Numbered from the stretch's first letter, positions 17,847 to 27,713 are shown. The stretch is 64,000 bases of DNA from Demequina pelophila (GCF_000971175.1 NZ_BBLY01000001.1:545709-609708); one strand, 5' to 3'. Program-made: numbers and translations. Notes: generated by a model not told the origin, from the letters alone.

Positions 17847-18692
17847 CTAGTTAGCAGGCAAAACGGATTCCAGGGTACAAGCCCCTACAGAACGCCCCGT
17901 CATCAGCCGGACCTGCTCCGCGGCCTGGTGCGCCAGCATTCGCTCGCCGCCGATGCGCGTGCCACCCAGGTCCGCCCACCTCGCCCCCAGCGGGGTCACC
18001 AGCGGGTCGTAGATGGCGTCGAGCAGCGCGGCGCCCGGGCGAACGGACGCGAGGGTGCCGGCCACGCGCTCCCCGGCCGCGGCCGGAATGGTGGAGACCA
18101 CCGCATCGGCCCCGGCCAGCGCATCGGCCGCGTCCTCGAATGTGACGAACCTGGGCGCGAGGCCCATCTTGGTGGCCGTCCGCATCAGCCCGCCGGCGCG
18201 GCCGCGCGAGCGCACCACCACGACCGGCGCGGTGACGCCCAGCGATCCCAGCGCGGCCAGCGCGGAGGTGGCCGTCGCTCCCCCGCCCAGGATGACGCCG
18301 GACAGGGAACGGCCGCCCTCGGACGACGCGCGCGTCACCCCGGCCTCGCGGAACGCCTCCTGGATGCCCCACACGTCGGTGTTGGCGCCCACGAGCGTGC
18401 GGACGCCGCCCACGTGCTGCACCAGCACGGTGTTGACGCCGCCCACCAGCTTGGCCATGCCCTCGACGTGATCCATCAGCGGGACGGCCTCGACCTTGAG
18501 CGGCATGGTCAGGGACAGGCCCGCCCACGACTCGTCGACGCCCTCGAGGAACGCGGGCAGTCCGCCGGAGTCGACGTCGTAGGCCTGGTAGTCCCAGTCG
18601 AGCCCGAGCTCCGCGTAGGCGGCACGGTGGAGCGCCGGCGAGAGCGAGTGACCGATCGGGTGTCCCAGGACTCCCGCCCGGCGACTAGCCAT
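17847..18692 (-). CDS. aroE: Shikimate dehydrogenase
   Basis: 281 residues. Signatures are LGHPIGHSLSPALHRAAYAE, the substrate lysine in TMPLKVEAVPLMD, VNTVLV, the NADP-loop GGGATATSALAAL, and C-terminal HQAAEQVRLMTG. It reduces 3-dehydroshikimate to shikimate. The ATG at 18692 lies eight bases inside the mltG stop, so it is coupled to mltG. Separated from the remaining aro genes by the pilus cluster. Confidence 0.95.
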   Translation of the reverse strand: MASRRAGVLGHPIGHSLSPALHRAAYAELGLDWDYQAYDVDSGGLPAFLEGVDESWAGLSLTMPLKVEAVPLMDHVEGMAKLVGGVNTVLVQHVGGVRTLVGANTDVWGIQEAFREAGVTRASSEGGRSLSGVILGGGATATSALAALGSLGVTAPVVVVRSRGRAGGLMRTATKMGLAPRFVTFEDAADALAGADAVVSTIPAAAGERVAGTLASVRPGAALLDAIYDPLVTPLGARWADLGGTRIGGERMLAHQAAEQVRLMTGRSVGACTLESVLPAN

Positions 18693-19827
18693 CGGTCGAG
18701 TCAGTCGACTCGCTCGAGTTCTCCCGGGTCCAGGCGCGCAGCTCCTCCACGTTGTTGAGGTGGTCGGAGTACTCGACCGCGTACTTGGTCTCGCCGGTGG
18801 TGAGGTTCACCGTGACGAAGAACAGGTAGTCGGTCTGCGCGGGCTGCACCGCGGCCTTGATCGAGTCCTCGCCCGGGCCGGCGATGGGGCCGGGGGGCAG
18901 ACCCTCGTACATGTAGGTGTTGTACGGGGAGTCGATCGCGCGCTCCTCGTCGGACGTCCACACGCCCTCGGAGGGCGACAGGTACTTGACCGTCGAGTCG
19001 AACTCGAGCTTCATGCCGATGTCCACGCGGTTGTAGATCACGGACGCGATGAGCGGGCGGTCCTCGGACAGCTTCGCCTCACGCTCGACGAGCGACGCGA
19101 CGGTGAGCACCTGGTTGCGGTCCTCCGCGGCCACGCCGTACTGGTCGAGCACCTTGACGGTCTGCTGCACCATCCGCTGGAGGACCTCCTGCGGGGTGAC
19201 GCCGGGGTTGAAGTCGTACTTCGCGGGGAACAGCCAACCCTCGAGGTTGCCGTCCGCCTCCGCGGGCAGGCCCAGCGCCTCGGTGTTCTCCATGGCGTCC
19301 TCGACGTCCGCCTTGGACGCGCCGGTGAGGTTGGCGATCGACTGGGCGTAGTAGTCCAGCGTCTTGCCCTCGGGGACGGTGATGGAGCGCACGTCGCGGT
19401 TGGCGGGGTCGAGCAGCGCCTGCAGCGCGTACTCGGCCTTCATCTCGCGGTGCATGAAGTAGTAGCCGGGCACGATCGAGCTCGAGTCGGGGTTCGCGTT
19501 CGCCTCGAGGATGAACGCCTCGGTGGAGGCGACCACGCCCGCGTCGTAGAGCGCGGCCGCAATGTCCGCGCCCGTGTCGTTGGGCTCGACGATCACCTGG
19601 ATGGTGCCCTGTCCGGGCCCCTCGAAGTCCGCGATGGTGGTCTCCTCGGGCGCCAGCGTGCCCAGGAAGTTCCACGCGATGGACGCGCCCAGGCCGAACA
19701 GCACGATGGCCATCGCGCTCACCAGCAGCGTCATGCGACGGCGCGCGGCGCGGCGCTTCGAGCGCTGCAGCCGGCGCATGTCGAGCGACGTGGTGGTGGT
19801 CGCCTCGGCCTCGAAAAGGTCAGTCAT
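18685..19827 (-). CDS. mltG: Endolytic murein transglycosylase MltG
   Basis: 380 residues. A cytoplasmic basic tail precedes one membrane helix (about 33-55), a LysM-like region, and the YceG catalytic domain with EGWLFPAKYDF and VASLVEREAK, which holds the catalytic Glu, followed by VIYNRVDIGMKLEFDSTVKY. It cuts nascent glycan strands and sets their length. The start overlaps the ruvX stop by eight bases. The Ser/Thr-rich C-terminal tail (NSSESTDSTDG) is of no known role. Confidence 0.94.
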   Translation of the reverse strand: MTDLFEAEATTTTSLDMRRLQRSKRRAARRRMTLLVSAMAIVLFGLGASIAWNFLGTLAPEETTIADFEGPGQGTIQVIVEPNDTGADIAAALYDAGVVASTEAFILEANANPDSSSIVPGYYFMHREMKAEYALQALLDPANRDVRSITVPEGKTLDYYAQSIANLTGASKADVEDAMENTEALGLPAEADGNLEGWLFPAKYDFNPGVTPQEVLQRMVQQTVKVLDQYGVAAEDRNQVLTVASLVEREAKLSEDRPLIASVIYNRVDIGMKLEFDSTVKYLSPSEGVWTSDEERAIDSPYNTYMYEGLPPGPIAGPGEDSIKAAVQPAQTDYLFFVTVNLTTGETKYAVEYSDHLNNVEELRAWTRENSSESTDSTDG

Positions 19828-20287
19828 CGCTCCCCTTGCGCGGAACCTCGCTGGTCACATTCGCGAGGTTGCCGTTCCTGTCAATGTCCAGCGCGTTCTC
19901 GAGGATCACCACGGCCGCGGCCTGGTCGATCACCTGGCGCTGCTTCTTGGAGCTGCGCCCCGCGCTGCGCATCGCCTGGGATGCCGTCGCGGTCGAGAAA
20001 CGCTCGTCGATCAAACGAACAGTCGAAGGCACCAGTTCCGCCAACGCACCCGCAAAGGCGCGCGCGTCCTCGGCACTGCTGCCTTCCAACCCCGACAGTT
20101 TACGCGGAAGTCCCACGAACACTGTCATCGCGTTGCGCTCGGCGACGATCGCGGCCACCCGGGCCACGTCGCCGTCGCCCCGCTGGACCGTCTCCACCGG
20201 GAACGCCATGAGCCCGCCGGGGTCGGAGGCGGCCACGCCCACGCGGACCGTGCCCACGTCGACGGCGAGCCGCACTCCCCTGTCCAT
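19820..20287 (-). CDS. ruvX: Putative pre-16S rRNA nuclease YqgF / Holliday junction resolvase-like
   Basis: 155 residues of RNase H-fold: VRLAVDVGTVRVGVAASD has the first catalytic Asp, FVGLPRKLSG the conserved GLP, and RLIDERFSTATA plus QVIDQAAAVVILENAL the remaining acidic residues. In E. coli YqgF matures the 5' end of 16S rRNA. It lies 11 bases after alaS and overlaps mltG, the usual alaS-ruvX-mltG-aroE order. ATG 20287 gives the normal N-terminus. Confidence 0.93.
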   Translation of the reverse strand: MDRGVRLAVDVGTVRVGVAASDPGGLMAFPVETVQRGDGDVARVAAIVAERNAMTVFVGLPRKLSGLEGSSAEDARAFAGALAELVPSTVRLIDERFSTATASQAMRSAGRSSKKQRQVIDQAAAVVILENALDIDRNGNLANVTSEVPRKGSDD

Positions 20288-20298
20288 GCCGGCCCCGA

Positions 20299-22965
20299 TC
20301 AGCGGTTCGCCACGGCCGCGGTGACGGCCTCGAGCGCCTCGCCGATGCGGGTGGCGTCCTGGCCGCCGCCCTGCGCGAGGTCCGGCTTGCCGCCGCCGCC
20401 ACCGCCCAGGATGGACGATGCGGTCTTCACCAGGGCGCCCGCCTTCAGTCCCGCGTCGCGCGCCGCCTGGTTCGTGGCGATGACGATCTGCGGGCGGCCG
20501 AAGTCGGCCGCGATGGCGACCACCGCGGGGCTCGACTCGCCCAGGCGGGCGCGCACGTCGGTGACGAGCGTGCGGAGGTCGTCGCCATCGGCCGCGTTCT
20601 CCGACTGGTGGGTGACCACCCGGACGCCCGACGCATCGTGCACCGCGTCGACCAGCTTGGCCGCGACCTGCTGCATCGCCTGCTGGCGGTACGACGCCAA
20701 CTGGCGCTCCGCATCGGCCACCCGCTCGAGCAGCTTCTCGACCCGGCCGCGCAGCTCGCCCGGCTGGACCTTGAGGGCGGTGGTGAGCTCGGAGACCAGG
20801 GCGCGCTCGGCGGCGAGCTTCTGGAACGCCTCGATGCCCACGAAGGCCTCGATGCGGCGCGAGCCCGAGCCTACGGAGGACTCGCCGCTCAGCGCGACCA
20901 TGCCCACCTGGCTCGAGTGCTCGACGTGCGTGCCGCCGCACAGCTCGCGCGACCAGGGGCCGCCGATCTGGATGACGCGCACCGTCTCGTCGTACGTCTC
21001 GCCGAACAGCGCGACCGCGCCCCAGTCCTTGGCCTCGGGCAGGGACATGTAGTGGTCGGAGACGTCGAGGTCGCGCCGGATGGCCCGGTTGGTGACCTCT
21101 TCGATCTCCGAGCGGGTCTCCGCGGACAGCGCCGAGGGCCACGAGAAGTCCAGGCGCAGGTAGCCGGGCTTGTTGTACGAGCCGGACTGCAGCGCGTCCG
21201 GGCCCAGCACCTCGCGCAGCGCGGCGTGGAGGATGTGCGTGCCGGAGTGCGCCTGGCGGGCGCCCAGGCGCCACTCGGGGTCGACCTCGGCGGACACCTG
21301 GTCGCCCTGCGCGAGCTCGCCCTCGATCACCTGGACCGTGTGGACGATGAGCCCCTTGACCGGGCGCTGCACGTCGATGACCTCGCCGGTGCCGTGCGCG
21401 GAGCGGATGACTCCCGCATCGGCCTCCTGGCCGCCCGACTCGGCGTAGAACGGGGTCTGCGGGAGGATCACCTCGACCGTGTCGCCCTGCTGGGCCACGG
21501 GGACGGTGACGCCGTCCTTGACGATCGCCGTGATCTCCGTCGCGGAGGTGAGCTCCTTGTAGGCGCGGAACTCGGTAAGGCCCGAGGCCTCCTTGATCCC
21601 GTTGTAGACGCCCACGTCCGCGTGGCCGCCCTTCTTGGCCTTCGCATCGGCCCGGGCGCGGTCCTTCTGCTCCTTCATGAGCTCGCGGAAGCGCGCCTCG
21701 TCCACCTGGATGCCCTGCTCGGCGGCCATCTCGAGGGTGATGTCGATGGGGAAGCCGTAGGTGTCGTGAAGCGTGAACGCGTCCGAGCCCGACAGCGCCG
21801 CGTCGCCCGCCTTCTTGGCCTTGGTGACGGCCGTGTCGAAGATGGTGGTGCCCTGGGCGAGCGTGCGGCGGAAGGCGTCCTCCTCCGTGTACGCGACCTG
21901 CTCGATGCGGGCGCGGTTGGCCTCGAGCTCGGGGTAGGTCGCGCTCATCGCGGTGAGCGACAGCGGGAGCAGCTCCGGCATGGTGCGGTCCTCGACGCCC
22001 ATGAGGCGCATCGCGCGCACCGAGCGGCGGATCAGGCGGCGCAGCACGTAGCCGCGGCCCTCGTTGCCCGGGGTGACGCCGTCGCCGATGAGCATGAGCG
22101 CGGAACGCACGTGGTCCGCCACGACGCGCATGCGGACGTCGTCCTGGCCGCCCTGGCCGTAGGACTTGCCCGTGAGCTCCTGGGCACGCTGGATGACCGG
22201 GAAGACCTCGTCGGTCTCGTACATGTTGCCCACGCCCTGCTTGAGGAACGCGATGCGCTCCAGGCCGGCGCCCGTATCGATGGCCTTCTGGTCCAGCTCG
22301 CGCAGCAGGGGGTAGTCCTTGCCGGCGCCCTCGCCGCGCAGGAACTGGTCGAACACCAGGTTCCAGATCTCCAGGTAGCGGTCGCCGCCCGGGTCCACGG
22401 TGCCGCCCACGGCCTCGGGGCCGAACTCGGGGCCGCGGTCGTAGTGCCACTCCGCGCAGGGTCCGGCAGGACCGGGCTGGCCGGTGTCCCAGAAGTTCTC
22501 CTCGCGGGTGAGGCGGACGATGCGCGACTCGTCGACGCCCACGTTCTTGAGGTGGGAGAGCGCCTCGACGTCCTCGTTCCAGATGGTGACCCAGAAGCGC
22601 TCGGGATCGAAGCCCAGGTTGCCCTCCGCCTCGGGTCCCGTGAGGAACTCGTAGGCGAAGTTGATGGCGCCTTCCTTGAAGTAGTCGCCGAACGAGAAGT
22701 TTCCGAGCATCTGGAAGAACGTGCCGTGGCGGGTGGTCTTGCCCACCTCCTCGATGTCCTTGGTGCGGATGCACTTCTGGACCGAGGCGATGCGCGGGTG
22801 CGGCGAGGTGTCCGTCCCGATGATGTACGGGATGAACGGCACCATGCCGGCCACGGTGAACAGCAGGGAGGGGTCGGGCGACACGAGCGAGGCGCTCGGC
22901 TGGATGTGGTGATCCTGCTTGGCGAAGTAGTCGACCCAGCGCTTGGCGATCTCGGAGGTCTGCAT
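20299..22965 (-). CDS. alaS: Alanyl-tRNA synthetase
   Basis: 888 residues. The class II catalytic core starts EIAKRWVDYFAKQDHHIQPSAS with motif 2/3 regions (RHGTFFQMLGNFSFGDYFK). The editing domain has its zinc ligands in SGTHILHAALREVLG and ELCGGTHVEHS. The C-Ala domain contains a glycine-rich GGGGGGKPDLAQGGG. It charges tRNA-Ala and clears Ser-/Gly-tRNA-Ala. ATG 22965. Confidence 0.97.
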   Translation of the reverse strand: MQTSEIAKRWVDYFAKQDHHIQPSASLVSPDPSLLFTVAGMVPFIPYIIGTDTSPHPRIASVQKCIRTKDIEEVGKTTRHGTFFQMLGNFSFGDYFKEGAINFAYEFLTGPEAEGNLGFDPERFWVTIWNEDVEALSHLKNVGVDESRIVRLTREENFWDTGQPGPAGPCAEWHYDRGPEFGPEAVGGTVDPGGDRYLEIWNLVFDQFLRGEGAGKDYPLLRELDQKAIDTGAGLERIAFLKQGVGNMYETDEVFPVIQRAQELTGKSYGQGGQDDVRMRVVADHVRSALMLIGDGVTPGNEGRGYVLRRLIRRSVRAMRLMGVEDRTMPELLPLSLTAMSATYPELEANRARIEQVAYTEEDAFRRTLAQGTTIFDTAVTKAKKAGDAALSGSDAFTLHDTYGFPIDITLEMAAEQGIQVDEARFRELMKEQKDRARADAKAKKGGHADVGVYNGIKEASGLTEFRAYKELTSATEITAIVKDGVTVPVAQQGDTVEVILPQTPFYAESGGQEADAGVIRSAHGTGEVIDVQRPVKGLIVHTVQVIEGELAQGDQVSAEVDPEWRLGARQAHSGTHILHAALREVLGPDALQSGSYNKPGYLRLDFSWPSALSAETRSEIEEVTNRAIRRDLDVSDHYMSLPEAKDWGAVALFGETYDETVRVIQIGGPWSRELCGGTHVEHSSQVGMVALSGESSVGSGSRRIEAFVGIEAFQKLAAERALVSELTTALKVQPGELRGRVEKLLERVADAERQLASYRQQAMQQVAAKLVDAVHDASGVRVVTHQSENAADGDDLRTLVTDVRARLGESSPAVVAIAADFGRPQIVIATNQAARDAGLKAGALVKTASSILGGGGGGKPDLAQGGGQDATRIGEALEAVTAAVANR

Positions 22966-23021
22966 GACCGGGATTATCTCCCTTGCTCGGGGCGCAGCCG
23001 CGCCTGGACACGGTTGCGCAG

Positions 23022-23067
23022 AAAAACGCCGCGGCGCACCACCCCCGTGAGGGCAGTGCGCCGCGGC
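23022..23067 (-). terminator. Intrinsic terminator of rpsD
   Basis: Arms 23028-23039 and 23056-23067 (GCCGCGGCGCAC and complement) form a perfect 12-bp stem. In the minus direction it is followed by five U residues (A-run 23022-23026 on the plus strand). It lies 37 bases past the rpsD stop, so alaS, whose start is at 22965, must have its own promoter or rely on read-through. Confidence 0.85.
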
Positions 23068-23103
23068 AACTGCTATGGGCTCCCTAGAGCCTACTCGGTG
23101 CTC

Positions 23104-23730
23104 TTAGCGGGCGTAGTACTCGACGACCAGCTGGACCTCGCAGATCACGGGGATCTCGGCGCGCTTGGGGCGACGAACGAGGCGAGCGGAGAGCTTCTCG
23201 AGCGTGACGTCGAGGTACTCGGGCACCTCGGGCAGCACGTCGGCGTGGGCGCCGGCCGCGGCGGCCATGTAGGGCTCGAGGGTGACGGCCTTGGGCTTGA
23301 CCTGGATGGTCTGGCCCGGCTTCACGCGGAACGACGGGCGGTCCACGATCTTGCCGTCCACGAGGATGTGGCGGTGCAGAACCGACTGGCGGGCCTGCAG
23401 GATGGTGCGGGCGAAGCCGGCGCGGAGCACGAGCGCGTCGAGACGCATCTCGAGCAGCTCGACGAAGGCCTCACCGGTCAGACCGGACTCCTTCTTCGCC
23501 TCGGCGTACACCGCGGTCATCTGCTTCTCGCGGAGGCCGTACTGGGCGCGAAGACGCTGCTTCTCGCGCAGACGAACCGCGTAGTCGCTTTCCTTGCGAC
23601 GCGCGGTGCGGCCGTGCTCGCCCGGAGCGTAGGGGCGCTTCTCGAAGTGCTTGACGGCCTTCGGGGTGAGCGCGATGCCAAGAGCGCGCGACAGGCGGAC
23701 CTGGCGACGTGCCTTCTGAACAGAGGTCAT
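23104..23730 (-). CDS. rpsD: 30S ribosomal protein S4
   Basis: 208 residues. The core motif HFEKRPYAPGEHGRTARRKESDYAVRLREKQ and the S4 RNA-binding domain (RLDALVLRAGFARTILQARQSVLHRHILVDGKIV) are clear. It has no N-terminal cysteines, so it is the zinc-free C-minus form. S4 nucleates 30S assembly. ATG 23730 is preceded by AAGGAA; an in-frame GTG 12 bases upstream is less likely. It is a single-gene unit with its own terminator and a leader of about 95 bases. Confidence 0.97.
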   Translation of the reverse strand: MTSVQKARRQVRLSRALGIALTPKAVKHFEKRPYAPGEHGRTARRKESDYAVRLREKQRLRAQYGLREKQMTAVYAEAKKESGLTGEAFVELLEMRLDALVLRAGFARTILQARQSVLHRHILVDGKIVDRPSFRVKPGQTIQVKPKAVTLEPYMAAAAGAHADVLPEVPEYLDVTLEKLSARLVRRPKRAEIPVICEVQLVVEYYAR

Positions 23731-23832
23731 GATTTCCTTCACAGCTCCCCGGGCGCGCGGATGCGCACGGAGAAATGATCGATCTTTGCGAGTTCGCGGC
23801 GACAGCAGCCAACCGTCCGCGAGGGCTTAAAA

Positions 23833-23838
23833 AGTGTA
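23833..23838 (-). promoter_or_regulatory. -10 hexamer TACACT upstream of rpsD
   Basis: TACACT on the minus strand lies about 103 bases upstream of the rpsD ATG, followed by a TTTTTAAG stretch. It implies a leader of about 95 bases, long enough for S4 feedback control as known for S4 in other bacteria. No clear -35 is visible. Confidence 0.4.
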
Positions 23839-24379
23839 GCAGAGCCGCCCCCTCCCCGCCCGGTGCTCCGCCCCCTATCCGTCCCCCATCCGAAATGGGT
23901 AGATCACCGTCGCATCTGGGCGTTTCCTGCGTCCCACGGGTAGATGGTTGTCGGTCTGCACCGCTTCGCCAGTCCGGCGCCCGAGGTCTACGCAAGTTTG
24001 CCGCCGGGGTTCGCGCAGGACATCGGCCGGGATCGGCGCAGGGCATCGACCAAGGTCTATACGCAGCGCCGGGTTTCCGACTCCCGACGCTAGCCGAATT
24101 TACGCGATGTGGGCGCGTCCGGGCCTACCTGCCCACCTTCCGCAAACATGGCTAGCGTGCCGCAGTGACACCGCCCTCGCGGCGCGGCACGGTAGGAGCC
24201 ACCCTCTGCGGACCAGCCATGAGCGCCCCGCCGCACGCCACGGATGACGATGGGGCCGCGCTGGGTCCACGCCACCCGACGCCGAGCGGATCGACAACCA
24301 GCTACCCGCCAGGCGCGGTAACCTCGCGAAACCGACAATCACCTACCAATTCGGGACGGGGAGCGGCGGGCGAGCTGGC
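23839..24379. other. 541-base stretch without a recognisable gene
   Basis: Open frames on both strands (up to about 100 codons) show no family resemblance, no SD and no codon pattern like the neighbours. Local structures are weak: GTGCCGC/GCGGCAC arms at 24157-24163 and 24184-24190, imperfect direct repeats of GGTCTA(C/TA)ACGCA type near 23984 and 24055, and GGGTAGAT at about 23898 and 23939. Base composition is less uniform than the flanks. It could be a decayed gene, a long intergenic spacer or an unknown RNA. Confidence 0.5.
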
Positions 24380-25726
24380 TCAGCGACCCAGCATCTCGCG
24401 GATGGCGCGCAGGCGCTCGCTCAGGGTGCGCTCGAAGCCGTGCTCCGTGGGCTCGTAGTAGCGGGCGCCCTCGAGCGCCTCGGGCAGGTACTCCTGGCGG
24501 GCGACGCCATGCGGGGCGTCGTGCGAGTACTGGTAGCCCTGGCCGTGGCCGATCCGCTCGGCGCCGGCATAGTGAGCGTCCCGCAGGTGCGACGGCACCA
24601 CCCCGGCGCGGCCCACGCGCACGTCCGCGATCGCCTTGTCGATCGCGACGTAGGCCCGGTTCGACTTGGGTGCGCTGGCCAGATAGGCGGTGGCCTGCGC
24701 GAGGGGGATCCGTCCCTCGGGCATCCCGATGAAGCTCACAGCCTCCGCGGCCGCCTGGGCGATGACCAGACCCTGCGGATCCGCGAGGCCGATGTCCTCG
24801 GAAGCGAGGATCACGAGGCGCCGGGCGATGAAGCGGGGGTCCTCCCCCGCCACCACCATGCGCGCCAGGTAGTGCAGCGCGGCATCCACGTCCGAGCCTC
24901 GCACGGACTTGATGAAGGCGCTGATGACGTCGTAGTGCTGGTCCCCCGACTTGTCGTAGGCGACGAGCGCGGCGTCCATGGTGGACTCGGTGAGCTCGGC
25001 GGTGATCACCCCGGTGCGCTCGCCCGACGACGAGGCGGACTGCTCCGCCGACTGCGCCACCGCCTCCAGGAGGGTGAGGGCCTTGCGCGCATCGGCGCCG
25101 GCGACGCGCACGATGTGGTCGCGGGCCTCGTCCTCGAGGACCACCGCGCAACCAAGGCCCCGGGAGTCCTCGACCGCCCGGGCCAACAGCGCCGCGATGT
25201 CGGCGCTCGCGAGCGGCTGCAGCACCAGCAGCAGCGACCTCGACAGCAGCGGACCCACCACCGAGAAGGACGGGTTCTCCGTGGTCGCCCCGATGAGCGT
25301 GACCCACCGGTTCTCCACCGCTGGCAGGAGTGCGTCCTGCTGGGACCGGGTGAAGCGGTGGATCTCGTCGATGAAGAGGACGGTCTCCCGCTCCCCCGTC
25401 GCGATGCGTCGCTTCGAGTCCTCGACCACCGCCCGGACGTCCTTCACTCCCGCGGTGACCGCGGAGAGCTCCACGAAGCGCCGGTTGCCCGCCACCAGGT
25501 AGGCGAGCGTCGTCTTCCCGGTCCCAGGGGGACCCCAGAGAACGACGGAGGTGGCCGGTGCATCGTCCCCGATCAATCTCCGCAGGGGCGAGCCGTCGGC
25601 GAGGAGGTGGGCCTGGCCCACGACCTCGTCGAGGGTGCGCGGGCGCATGCGCACGGCGAGGGGTGCGGTGGGGCCGGGCTCCGGCACGCCCGAGCCGGCG
25701 CGCTGGGTCGACTCGAACAGGTCCAT
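24380..25726 (-). CDS. rarA: Replication-associated recombination protein A (MgsA/RarA AAA+ ATPase)
   Basis: 448 residues. Walker [11 protein letters not shown], Walker [11 protein letters not shown], sensor 1 [11 protein letters not shown] and the C-terminal tetramerisation part ([26 protein letters not shown]) mark RarA, which acts at stalled replication forks. The start ATG 25726 is preceded by TACCCT with a six-base gap, a leaderless arrangement. Confidence 0.95.
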   Translation of the reverse strand: MDLFESTQRAGSGVPEPGPTAPLAVRMRPRTLDEVVGQAHLLADGSPLRRLIGDDAPATSVVLWGPPGTGKTTLAYLVAGNRRFVELSAVTAGVKDVRAVVEDSKRRIATGERETVLFIDEIHRFTRSQQDALLPAVENRWVTLIGATTENPSFSVVGPLLSRSLLLVLQPLASADIAALLARAVEDSRGLGCAVVLEDEARDHIVRVAGADARKALTLLEAVAQSAEQSASSSGERTGVITAELTESTMDAALVAYDKSGDQHYDVISAFIKSVRGSDVDAALHYLARMVVAGEDPRFIARRLVILASEDIGLADPQGLVIAQAAAEAVSFIGMPEGRIPLAQATAYLASAPKSNRAYVAIDKAIADVRVGRAGVVPSHLRDAHYAGAERIGHGQGYQYSHDAPHGVARQEYLPEALEGARYYEPTEHGFERTLSERLRAIREMLGR

Positions 25727-25732
25727 GCGCCA

Positions 25733-25738
25733 AGGGTA
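25733..25738 (-). promoter_or_regulatory. -10 hexamer TACCCT of rarA, leaderless spacing
   Basis: TACCCT (TANNNT) on the minus strand is followed by TGGCGC and then the rarA ATG, so the predicted transcription start is at the initiation codon. No SD is present. Confidence 0.45.
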
Positions 25739-25743
25739 GGTGG

Positions 25744-25822
25744 GTCGCAGTCCCCCGGTGGTAGATCCGCGCACGGAACCGTCGCGGTTCGTGCCCAGAT
25801 CTACCACCACCGGGGGGGCGAC
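25744..25822 (-). terminator. Large imperfect hairpin between aspS and rarA
   Basis: GTCGC (25744-25748) and CCCCCGGTGGTAGATC (from 25752) on the left pair with GATCTACCACCACCGGGGG (25798-25816) and GCGAC (25818-25822); the right arm has one extra ACC. Inside, GCACGGAACC and GGTTCGTGC form a second stem. It lies 30 bases past the aspS stop and probably terminates or stabilises the aspS message. Confidence 0.6.
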
Positions 25823-25851
25823 TACGGGTGGTGGCGGCGTGGCGCGAAGAA

Positions 25852-27657
25852 CTACGCCTCGGCGCCCGCCGCACCCGCCTCGCCCGAAGCAGACTCCCCC
25901 GCCGAAGCCTCCTCGGCAACAAAGTCGACACCGGCCTCGGCGCGCTGCTCCGGCGTGATGGGCGCCGGCGCCGCGGTCAGCGGGTCGTAGCCACCGCCGG
26001 ACTTGGGGAAGGCGATGACGTCGCGGATCGAGTCCGCCTTGGCCAGCAGCGCGGTGACGCGGTCCCAGCCGAGCGCGATGCCGCCGTGCGGCGGGGCGCC
26101 GAACTGGAAGGCGTCCAGCAGGAAGCCGAACTTCTCCTGCGCCTCCTCCTCGCCGATGCCCATGACCTTGAACACGCGCTCCTGCACGTCCTGGCGGTGG
26201 ATACGGATCGAGCCGCCGCCGATCTCGTTGCCGTTGCACACGATGTCGTACGCGTAGGCGAGCGCCGGGCCGGGGTCGGTGTCGAAGGTCTCCATGAACT
26301 CCGGCTTGGGGCTCGTGAACGCGTGGTGCACGGCGGTCCAGGCCGAGGAGCCCAGGGCCACGTCGTCGTCGTCCGCGTCGACGGCCTTGAACAGCGGCGC
26401 GTCGACGACCCACACGAACTCGAAGCGGTCGGGGTCGATGAGGCCCACGCGCGAGGCGATCTCGTTGCGCGCGGCGCCCAGCAGGGCGCGCGACGGGCCG
26501 GGCTTGCCGGCGGCGAAGAACACGCAGTCGCCCGGGTTGGCGCCGGTGGCCTCGGCGAGGCCCGCGAGCTCGGACTCGGACAGGTTCTTGGCGACCGGGC
26601 CGGTGAGCGTGCCGTCCTCCTGGACCAGCACGTACGCGAGGCCCTTGGCGCCGCGCTGCTTGGCCCACTCCTGCCAGGCGTCGAGCACCTTGCGCGGCTG
26701 CGAGGCGCCGCCGGGCATGACGACCGCGCCCACGTAGTCGTTCTGGAACACGCGGAAGGGCGTCTCGGAGAAGTACGAGGTGAGCTCGGTGAGCTCGAGC
26801 CCGAAGCGCAGGTCGGGCTTGTCCGTGCCGAAGCGCGCCATCGCGTCGTGGTACGTGATGCGCGGGATGGGCAGCGAGACCTCGTAGCCGATGAGCGACC
26901 ACAGCTCCTTGATGAGCTCCTCTCCCACCGCGATGACGTCGTCCTGGTCCACGAAGCTCATCTCGACGTCGAGCTGGGTGAACTCGGGCTGGCGGTCGGC
27001 GCGGAAGTCCTCGTCGCGGTAGCAGCGCGCGATCTGGTAGTAGCGCTCCATGCCGGCCACCATGAGCAGCTGCTTGAACAGCTGCGGCGACTGCGGCAGG
27101 GCGTACCAGGAGCCGGGCGACAGGCGCGCGGGCACCAGGAAGTCGCGGGCGCCCTCGGGGGTCGAGCGCGTCAGCGTCGGGGTCTCGATCTCGAGGAAGT
27201 CGTGACGCTCGAGCACGCGGCGGGCGGCCTTGTTGACCTCCGAGCGCAGCACCATGTTGGCGCGCGGCTGCGGGCGGCGCAGGTCCAGGTAGCGGTGCTT
27301 GAGACGCGCCTCCTCGCCCACGTTGACGTGCTCGTCGATGGGGAACGGCGTGGGCGCGGACTCGTTGAGGATCGCCACGTCCTGGACGACGACCTCGATC
27401 TCGCCCGAGGGCATGTTCGGGTTCGCCGAGCCGGCGGGGCGCTCGCGCACCTCGCCCGTCACCTGGATGACGTACTCAGTGCGCAGCGCGTGGGCGATCT
27501 CCTCGCGAATGACCACCTGGGCGAGGCCCGAGGCGTCGCGCAGGTCGATGAACGCGACACCGCCGTGATCGCGGCGGCGGCCCACCCAGCCGGCCAGGGT
27601 GACGGTGGCGCCGGCGTCGGCGGCGCGCAGGTTTCCAGCAAGGTGCGTGCGAAGCAA
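25852..27657 (-). CDS. aspS: Aspartyl-tRNA synthetase (probably non-discriminating)
   Basis: 601 residues, bacterial type with anticodon OB domain, class II core and GAD insertion ([17 protein letters not shown]). TTG at 27657 is chosen: an AAAGG SD lies seven bases upstream and the product begins (M)[15 protein letters not shown], the usual N-terminus. The OB-domain segment [16 protein letters not shown] has His where discriminating E. coli AspRS has Leu; His here is what I recall from non-discriminating enzymes that also charge tRNA-Asn for GatCAB. The Ala/Glu/Ser-rich tail (residues about 575-601) is extra. Confidence 0.95.
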   Translation of the reverse strand: MLRTHLAGNLRAADAGATVTLAGWVGRRRDHGGVAFIDLRDASGLAQVVIREEIAHALRTEYVIQVTGEVRERPAGSANPNMPSGEIEVVVQDVAILNESAPTPFPIDEHVNVGEEARLKHRYLDLRRPQPRANMVLRSEVNKAARRVLERHDFLEIETPTLTRSTPEGARDFLVPARLSPGSWYALPQSPQLFKQLLMVAGMERYYQIARCYRDEDFRADRQPEFTQLDVEMSFVDQDDVIAVGEELIKELWSLIGYEVSLPIPRITYHDAMARFGTDKPDLRFGLELTELTSYFSETPFRVFQNDYVGAVVMPGGASQPRKVLDAWQEWAKQRGAKGLAYVLVQEDGTLTGPVAKNLSESELAGLAEATGANPGDCVFFAAGKPGPSRALLGAARNEIASRVGLIDPDRFEFVWVVDAPLFKAVDADDDDVALGSSAWTAVHHAFTSPKPEFMETFDTDPGPALAYAYDIVCNGNEIGGGSIRIHRQDVQERVFKVMGIGEEEAQEKFGFLLDAFQFGAPPHGGIALGWDRVTALLAKADSIRDVIAFPKSGGGYDPLTAAPAPITPEQRAEAGVDFVAEEASAGESASGEAGAAGAEA

Positions 27658-27713
27658 GTGAGGGCCTTTCGTGCGCGCGGAGGCCGCGCGGTGTCGGTTG
27701 AGCGGGGTCCAGT

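Noticed and set aside
23948-24458. Several 80-100 codon frames between rpsD and rarA
   Set aside because: No SD, no family features, overlapping on both strands; composition is that of random high-GC frames.
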